A DNA stretch of 64,000 nt. It comes from Rhinopithecus roxellana. Its lineage: Eukaryota; Chordata; Mammalia; Primates; Cercopithecidae. Of the stretch, positions 57,735-64,000 are shown piece after piece. Position 1 is the first letter of the stretch; each line of letters begins with the position of its first letter. The stretch covers positions 134,515,808 through 134,579,807 of the forward strand of contig NC_044556.1 in NCBI RefSeq assembly GCF_007565055.1, read 5' to 3'. Under the pieces are notes generated by a model. The model searched no databases. It saw nothing but the letters and a program-made list of their open reading frames with translations, and was not told the origin of the DNA. The translations under genes and the position numbers were made by a program.

Positions 57735-58032
57735 GTTTGTTCGTTTGTTTGTTTTGAGTCTCACTCTCATCCCCCAGGCCGGAGTACAATGGCATAATCT
57801 CAGCTTACTGCAACCTCCGCCTCCCAGGTTTAAGCAGTTCTCCTGCCCCAGCCTCCTGAGTAGCTGGTATTATAGGCGCCAGCAACCATGTCCGGCTAAT
57901 TTTTATATTTTTAGTAGAGATAGGGTTTCACTGTGTTGGCCAGGCTGGTCTTGAACTCTTGGCTTCAAGTGATCCACCTACCTTGGTTTCCCAAAGTGCT
58001 GGGATTACAGACATGAGCCACCACGCCCAGGC
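57735..58032 (-). mobile_element. Alu (S-type), antisense
   Basis: TTTG-rich tail, GAGTCTCACTCTCATCCCCC through GAGCCACCACGCCCAGGC. Flanks TACATTAGTTTTGG (57722) and TACATTGGTTTTTG (58033) look like its target-site duplication. Confidence 0.93.
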
Positions 58033-58380
58033 TACATTGGTTTTTGATTCACTATTTCTGGGTATCTTTGTATAAATGAAAAGATTATTTTATCTTTGAT
58101 GACATATAACATGGTTGGTTGAGCTTTTGAGTTCAGTCTTATCTATAGAGTTGAGGACTAATTTGAAACACCCGTTCACAGTCATCAATTCCTGAAAACA
58201 ATTATATGACAAAATTAAAACGAACAAAACAGGATGTTTTAATGTGCGTTAGCAGAAAAGGAGAGTGAAATCAAGTTTTAGGCATGACTACGTCCCCCAC
58301 TACCTATGGAGCTTATGAGAGCTTCCTTACCTATCTCTAGTGCATTGAATTTCCAATACATATCAGGATATCTTTACTGG

Positions 58381-58753
58381 ATTAGTCCATTTTCACGCCG
58401 CTGACAAAGACATACCCAATACTGGGCAATTTACATAAGACAGAGGTTTAATTGGACTTACAGTTCCACGTGGATGGGGAAGCTCACAATCATGGCAGAA
58501 GGCAAGGAGGAGCAAGTCCCATCTTACACGGATGGCAGCAGGCAAAGAGAGAATGAGGAAGACGCAAAAGCAGAAGTCCTTGATAAAACCATCAGATCTC
58601 ATGAGACTTATTCACTACCACAAGAACAGTATGGGGGAAACTGCCCCCACGATTCAATTATCTCCCACTAGGTCCCTCCCACAACACATGGGAGTTATGA
58701 GAGTACAATTCAAAGTGAGATTTTGGTGGGAACACAGAGCCACACCATATTAA
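58381..58753 (-). mobile_element. THE1/MST-type MaLR solitary LTR, antisense
   Basis: ATTAGTCCATTTTCACGCCG, AACCATCAGATCTCATGAGA, CCCCCACGATTCAATTATCT and TGAGATTTTGGTGGGAACAC are the full reverse LTR; second copy of the type in 5.2 kb, same orientation. Confidence 0.9.
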
Positions 58754-60800
58754 CATCCAGCTGCAGAAATGAAGACTTGGAAATTAGGAGGCATCCCTGA
58801 TCAGATGAAATGCTTCAGAAGCTCATGTGAGCTCTTCGGAGCAGTGGCATCCAGTTGGTGAAAACTGGGAAGTGGCCCTGATCCACAGAATAAGCTGTGG
58901 TTGAAGCAGTCCCCTGTAAGGGGGCTTGTGTTTTCCAAAGCATTTGATTGATTGGCAGCCTGAAATATAAACCAGAGGATATTCTGTAATTCACTCATTC
59001 ACTGTAGGTCAGTAGGAATGCCAAGAGCTCAAGATCACAGTTGTCATATTACTCCATTTGTTAGAATATAACTTGTGAGGAATAAAAGGCATGTGAATGA
59101 ATGTTATAAACTTTCAATCACTAACAAAATGTTTGTTATAATAATATACATTCCCCTGTAGATGTTCTCATATTTAGGAACCCTCTACAAGTCCATTTGA
59201 ACTCTTTAATAAGTACTATGTTTACTTTTCCTATGACTCTGTAGAGCAGCTAATATAGCAGCAAACTGACTTTTGTGTGTAAATGTTGTTCCTGATGACC
59301 TTAGAGATGACTATTTACCTTTGAGTTCTCACTCTCAAATGCAAGGTCAAGTAATTATTTTTAGAGACCAACTAATGCAAAAGACCATGATTTGAATAGC
59401 CCCAATTTCCCAAGCCACTTGTACATTCCTAGCACTTTTGAGAATAAAGTAAAGGAAACCGACAAGAGTGAAACTGATATTAATAGACAAAGTGTCAAGC
59501 TATATGAAGTACTACTTCTCTTCTCACCTCTCTCCTTCTAGGGACAGATTGGATTTGGGCACAGGCTGAGGCTGGGATGCATTTTAAGAGAGAGTTCTAG
59601 ACTTGAGGGAAGTACTTCATAGTTTGGGGGACCTCTAGAGGACTGAGGTGTTCCCCAAACTAAAGTGAAGATAGATGGTGATTCTAGGTATCTGATTTAA
59701 ATAAGATATACCTTTCTAGACAGCTTAATAAATGCCATTTTAAAGCATCAGATTCATCCCCAAAGATCTCATGGTTCTAAGTCAATAGTCTCTCTCCTTA
59801 TTCTCTCATGCCTATGTGATGGTGACATCAGCCTGAACTTCTTCCAGATAATTAGAGGAATAGCGTCAGGATCCCAGACACCATCTACCTGAACATTTTA
59901 GTTTCTTAAGGGAATAACCTTACTCACAGGACTCAGTAAATGGTTTTGACAGTGTCATTCTCTCTTCTCTTTGTTGTGGCATAGAAGGTATAAGAGAGAA
60001 GAATCGTACTCCTTCATCGATCTTGGAAGACTTCCTATATCCAGCTAGCATTTTTGTGTTACTTGAACCAAGCACAGTCAAGGTCTTAGAGATTATTCTG
60101 GCACTGTGGTAATTTGATTTAGAGTAGAGCTGGAGTAGAGTTTCATTCTCTAAGGATGAGATATTTGTTAAATCAGTCTTCCAAGTTCCAAGTGTTGAAC
60201 AGAAGCAAAGTTTCTGATTCGGGAATAGAATACTGGGAGAATAAAATAATGCACACAAAATTGCTTTGTAAACAAAAATCCCAACAAATTATAACGATTA
60301 TTGTTATTGCTAGTTAAAAGGACACCTGGCTTCATTTCTGTTCATTGCTATTTTATACTGGAAACAAAGTTAAGGCACAGCATGCTTGTGGGTGTAGGTA
60401 AGAGTTAATACCTACTTTCCTTGAAGAAAGAGTTATATCTTCATATTATACTTCAATCTCCTATGAGGAAAGGATGATATTAAAGTATATCTCAACTTAA
60501 CATACACAGAAATTAATGATTCCCATGGTTTTTGAAGCAACTACATAACTGCAATCCTGTTTTAAATTTTTTTTTCTCTTTTACATGCTCAATACTGAAC
60601 TGACCATATTCAGTTGAACACAGTGTTAGTGTCCCAGTACAACATATCTCTTGAACCAATTTCTATTTCAGTGTACTCTCACTATCATTTAGGCATAATA
60701 TAGGCACTGAAAGTGTGTAAGGATTGACAACGCACAGTTGCAAGTCTCAGGAAATTCAAGAGAAAACAGATAAACACACTGTGAATCTCTGATGGAGGTT

Positions 60801-60833
60801 CTTGAATGAGACCAGGGCCTTGAATGAGACCAG
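60801..60833 (+). repeat. Short direct repeat CTTGAATGAGACCAG
   Basis: Two perfect 15-bp copies, 60801-60815 and 60819-60833, three bases apart. Confidence 0.9.
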
Positions 60834-62661
60834 ATTTTCATTGGCAGATGAAATTGGGAAACGGATTTCAAGCAGAAGGAATAGTGTCACCCCGGAATGG
60901 AGACGTGGCATGCATAATGAAGTGGTTTGGGAGGCTGATGGAATAATTTAGGAAGTGTTTATTTAGCTAGTTAGGTTTTGGTTTTTTTTTCCTGTCGGCA
61001 CAATAATTTTTGGTTTACCAATAGTCACATTGTTTGGCCAGTTTGCAGTATTTGTAACTACAGAATAAATAGAACAGACCTCTGCTGGTCTCATTTAAAG
61101 ACTGGGGTGTTGATAATGACTTCCCTTTTCCCAGCATTGTTATAAAATGTGATTGCTTTTAAACATGCTTTCCTTAGATGCAGGGTGCTATCTAAAAGTG
61201 GTTGAACATATTTACTCTTGACCTCCTCCTGTCCAGTAAAGGATAGCATCTAGTTTATCCCCTGAAACTTTCCTGTTTAACTTTTGGAAATACAGCAATC
61301 ATAAATAATACTTTAGATTTCTGGCCTCTTCTCCAAGAGCAGGACCCTGATATTTAAGTAGAAAATGGAAAGAAGCTGTCTTCAAAGCGTGATCCTGTCT
61401 GATCTACATGGTCATTTTAGATACAGGATTTATTTATCTCACTAAAACATGAGCATGTTTTATATGCAAGTGGCCCCATTGTGACACCCGAGTAGAGGGA
61501 AATGAGTAACAATTGAGAGGGCCACCTTTAAGGCTGGGCACTGTTGCTAGAGTACCCAGAACAATAACACAGTGGTGTTACTTTCTGCAGATTGTTCAGA
61601 TTTCTCTCTTATTCCCTATGTGATGCTAAAAATAAAACCAGAGCATATAAGTTTCACTCATCTGTTGGCAAACTCAGTGAGGTAGCTTCACTCAAAATTA
61701 ATAATTTATGCCCTGGAGGTGAGAGTATCAAAAGCAACCAATATGTTTCTAAGAGTCTGGGCTCTGGTAAGTGTTTCTTCCTTCATTTGTGAGCAAATAA
61801 TAGCCAGTATTAACAGAGATACAGATTCACCAGCCTCATGATTTTTATTTTTAAAAGGTTTTTGGTAGTTCTGAAAATGGAATTTATTCCTGTCATCCAG
61901 AAAAGATAGAAATAAATAATGAGGCATAAAAATTTCATATATCTTCCTTGGAGGGAGGAGGAATATTGTTTAGCCTGTCAACATTATAATAGGTATATGA
62001 AGGTGCCATTGTAAGTGCCTGCTTCATGTTCATAACAGGATTAATTTATTTACTCAATGCTCTGTATGATAATAGATGCCAAATTTCTTCTTTCTTTGAA
62101 AAGTAAAACAATTGATAATGAAAACAATATTTCCCAAAATGTAATGAGATGACTCAGTTTTTTGGTTCCTGTCCGAGTGTAATGGTACATAACAGAGTCT
62201 CATTTACTGGCAAACTTCTGCTTATAACTGGATAACTTGAGAGCTTGCTTAATTTTAGGCAAATACTTCTTTTAGGAATTTTACAGTTGACTGCATAAAA
62301 TGAGACGGGAATCCGGTGAATGGAACTGGAATATGAGGTAGGGCTTGGTCTCAGAAACAAAGCAGAAGATTCATTATTAGCACCGGGGTCTGATATGATC
62401 AGGGTCTTCCAAATACAAGCCAGGGTTTCTTTGCTTCTCCTGAGTCTGAGATGCAACGAAACCAAAAGGAACAGGAGGGAACAACAACTGCAGACAAAGA
62501 GAACCGAGAATCTCATTCTAATGATTCACAGCGATGCTTTACTGCCCGTAATGTTTCCGCTCAAATCAAACAATCTCTGCTGGCCAGGAGATGGCCATCT
62601 AGTGAGACAAAGTAAACCACACATAGCTAATGGATTTGGTTTACTCCTGTTATTTTCTTAT

Positions 62662-62713
62662 TTAATTGTACTTTAAATAATTGTACTTTAATTATTTAAT
62701 TGTACTTTTAAAA
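62662..62713 (+). repeat. Triplicated AATTGTACTTT motif
   Basis: Three near-identical copies within about 50 bases in AT-rich DNA. Confidence 0.85.
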
Positions 62714-62865
62714 TTAACCTTTGTTTGTAAACATACTCTTGCTTGGATTACTTTAAAACATACTTTGGGAAATACAGAAGTGAATAAAAAATAAAATCAG
62801 GCATAAACCCCATAACAATCATTTATGTTTTTATGCCTAATATAAATAGAAATATAGAAATGTAA

Positions 62866-63150
62866 CTTTTGTTTTTGAGATGGAATCTCGCTCTTGTTGC
62901 CTGGGCTGAAGTGCAGTGGCACGATCTCAGCTCACCGCAACCTCCGCCTCCCAGATTCAAATGATTCTCCTGCCTCAGCCTCCCGAGTAGCTGGGATTAC
63001 AGGCATGTGCCACCATGCCTGGCTGATTTTGTATTTTTAGTACAGATAGTGTTTCTCCATGTTGGTCAGACTGGTCTCGAACTCCCAACCTCCACTCGCC
63101 TCAGCCTCCCGAAGTGCTGGGATTACAGGCCTGAGCCACTGTGCCTGGCC
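62866..63150 (-). mobile_element. Alu (S-type), antisense
   Basis: TTTTGTTTTTGAGATGGAAT through GAGCCACTGTGCCTGGCC; small internal deletion in the left arm. Confidence 0.93.
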
Positions 63151-63184
63151 AATATAATTTTTTTTTTCTAAGCAAAATGGATCT

Positions 63185-63760
63185 GAATTTCTTACAATGC
63201 TAAACATAATCTTACCCTATGTCTAGAAATCATGCTCCTAGGGTATTTTCCCAACTGACTGGAAAAACTATAACCATGCAAAAACCTTTATGTGAATGTT
63301 GATAAGAGCTTTATTCATAATCACCAAAAACTGGAAGCAACCAAGGTGTCCTTCAGTAGATGAGTGGACAAACTGTAGTACATCCAGACAATGGACTATT
63401 ACTTAGTAATAAGAAGGAATGCGCTAACAAGCCATGAAAAAACATGGGTAAGTGCATATCGCTAAGTGAGAAAAGCCAGTCTGAAAGATACACGCTGTAT
63501 GATTCTACTTGCAGGATATTCTGAAATAGGCAAAACTGTAGAGATGGTAAACAAATCAGTGATTTCCAGAGATTTGTACAAAAAAGAAGGGTGTATAGGT
63601 AAAGCACAGAGGATTTTTTTTAGGATGGTGAAACTATTCTGTATGGTACTATAATGGTAGGTACATGTTACTATACATTTGTCAAAATTCTAGAGCTTTA
63701 TAGCAAAGAGAGTGAAATTTAATGTACATAAATTAAAAACACAAACAAAAATGAAAGCCT
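63185..63760 (+). mobile_element. L1M 3' region relic
   Basis: AGAGCTTTATTCATAATCAC, TGGAAGCAACCAAGGTGTCC, GAATGCGCTAACAAGCCATG and TGTACATAAATTAAAAACAC are the 3' ORF2 and UTR of an old L1; many stops. Confidence 0.8.
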
Positions 63761-64000
63761 GGGGATCTCAGTATAGAATGCAGACTGTGACAAAAGAATC
63801 TAACAGTATTACAAATACGTGAAATAACCTTACTGAAGGAGATTGAGGGAAAGATGCCAACCTAAGTAACTTTGGAAATCAACGAAGACGGTGAGACCAA
63901 AACTAAAAGCAACCATACATAAGCACTGTACTAACTTTTACTGTGGAGATAAGAATTAACAATTCTGAAAACACTGTGTGTACTGAACTGAAAAATTAAA

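Larger units (their letters stand above)
49257..64000 (+). other. C1orf21: C1orf21 intron after residue 63 (5' part)
   Basis: The intron runs off the window end. I searched for the next coding exon (expected to start with Glu-Lys-Ser-Ala-Ser-Ser) and did not find it. Repeats are listed separately. Blocks with nothing recognised include 49260-51420, 57090-57720, 58060-58380 and 58760-62860. These are AT-rich, with scattered short ORFs of chance length. Confidence 0.85.

Noticed and set aside
62154..62676. Overlapping 118- and 120-codon frames on opposite strands
   Set aside because: Overlapping frames on both strands with no homology are typical chance ORFs in a locally GC-richer patch.
1..64000. 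CRISPR arrays, tRNA, rRNA, snRNA or Y RNA genes
   Set aside because: Scanned both strands by eye for spaced direct repeats, tRNA A/B boxes outside Alus and known small RNA starts; none found.

Overview
The window is nuclear DNA of an Old World monkey (Cercopithecidae: macaque, baboon or vervet type). It is AT-rich and CpG-poor, and it is packed with Alu, L1, L2, MIR, MaLR LTR and hAT relics, as expected of a primate intron. Four young AluY copies (18743, 19798, 29424, 56336) carry the bases GATCCGGCCACTG near the 3' end, where hominoid AluY usually reads GATCGCGCCACTG. From memory this is the cercopithecid AluY hallmark, and it decides the clade. I cannot decide the species.

The only protein-coding gene I can support is C1orf21 (PIG13) on the + strand. 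Two internal exons are present. Exon 17285-17503 holds the end of the 5' UTR and codons 1-31; its N-terminus MGCASAKH looks like a myristoylation/palmitoylation signal. Exon 49162-49256 holds codons 32-63. Both have clean splice sites, and the reading frame joins exactly through a split Asp codon. The first exon(s) and promoter lie upstream of base 1, and the last 58 or so codons lie beyond base 64000. Almost everything else is intron: the 3' part of one intron (1-17284), a complete 31.7 kb intron (17504-49161) and the 5' part of the next (49257-64000).

Intron 1 part (1-17284): Alu and FLAM copies, a 67-bp tandem duplication with a hairpin, microsatellites, and a CAG/CAA-rich tract. Middle intron (17504-49161): an L1 3' end 40-odd bases after the splice donor, two AluY copies in inverted orientation, nested LTRs, an AluY inserted in an older Alu, a full-length processed pseudogene of thioredoxin (TXN; 31579-32183, perfect structure with target-site duplications), MIR and L2 relics, and a possible poison exon (42467-42519). 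Last intron part (49257-64000): two THE1/MST-type LTRs, an MER1-type hAT element, L1M relics split by Alus, and otherwise unique AT-rich DNA.

I found no novel multi-gene system, no RNA gene and no CRISPR or prokaryotic feature. The observations most worth a second look are three: the TXN retrocopy, which kept its parent's TATA box and whose only nonsense codon (TGA) replaces the second active-site cysteine; the cryptic exon that would terminate C1orf21 two codons after the junction; and the pair of small upstream ORFs in the C1orf21 leader. Repeat subfamily names come from recalled consensus sequences, not from a search, so their edges are approximate.
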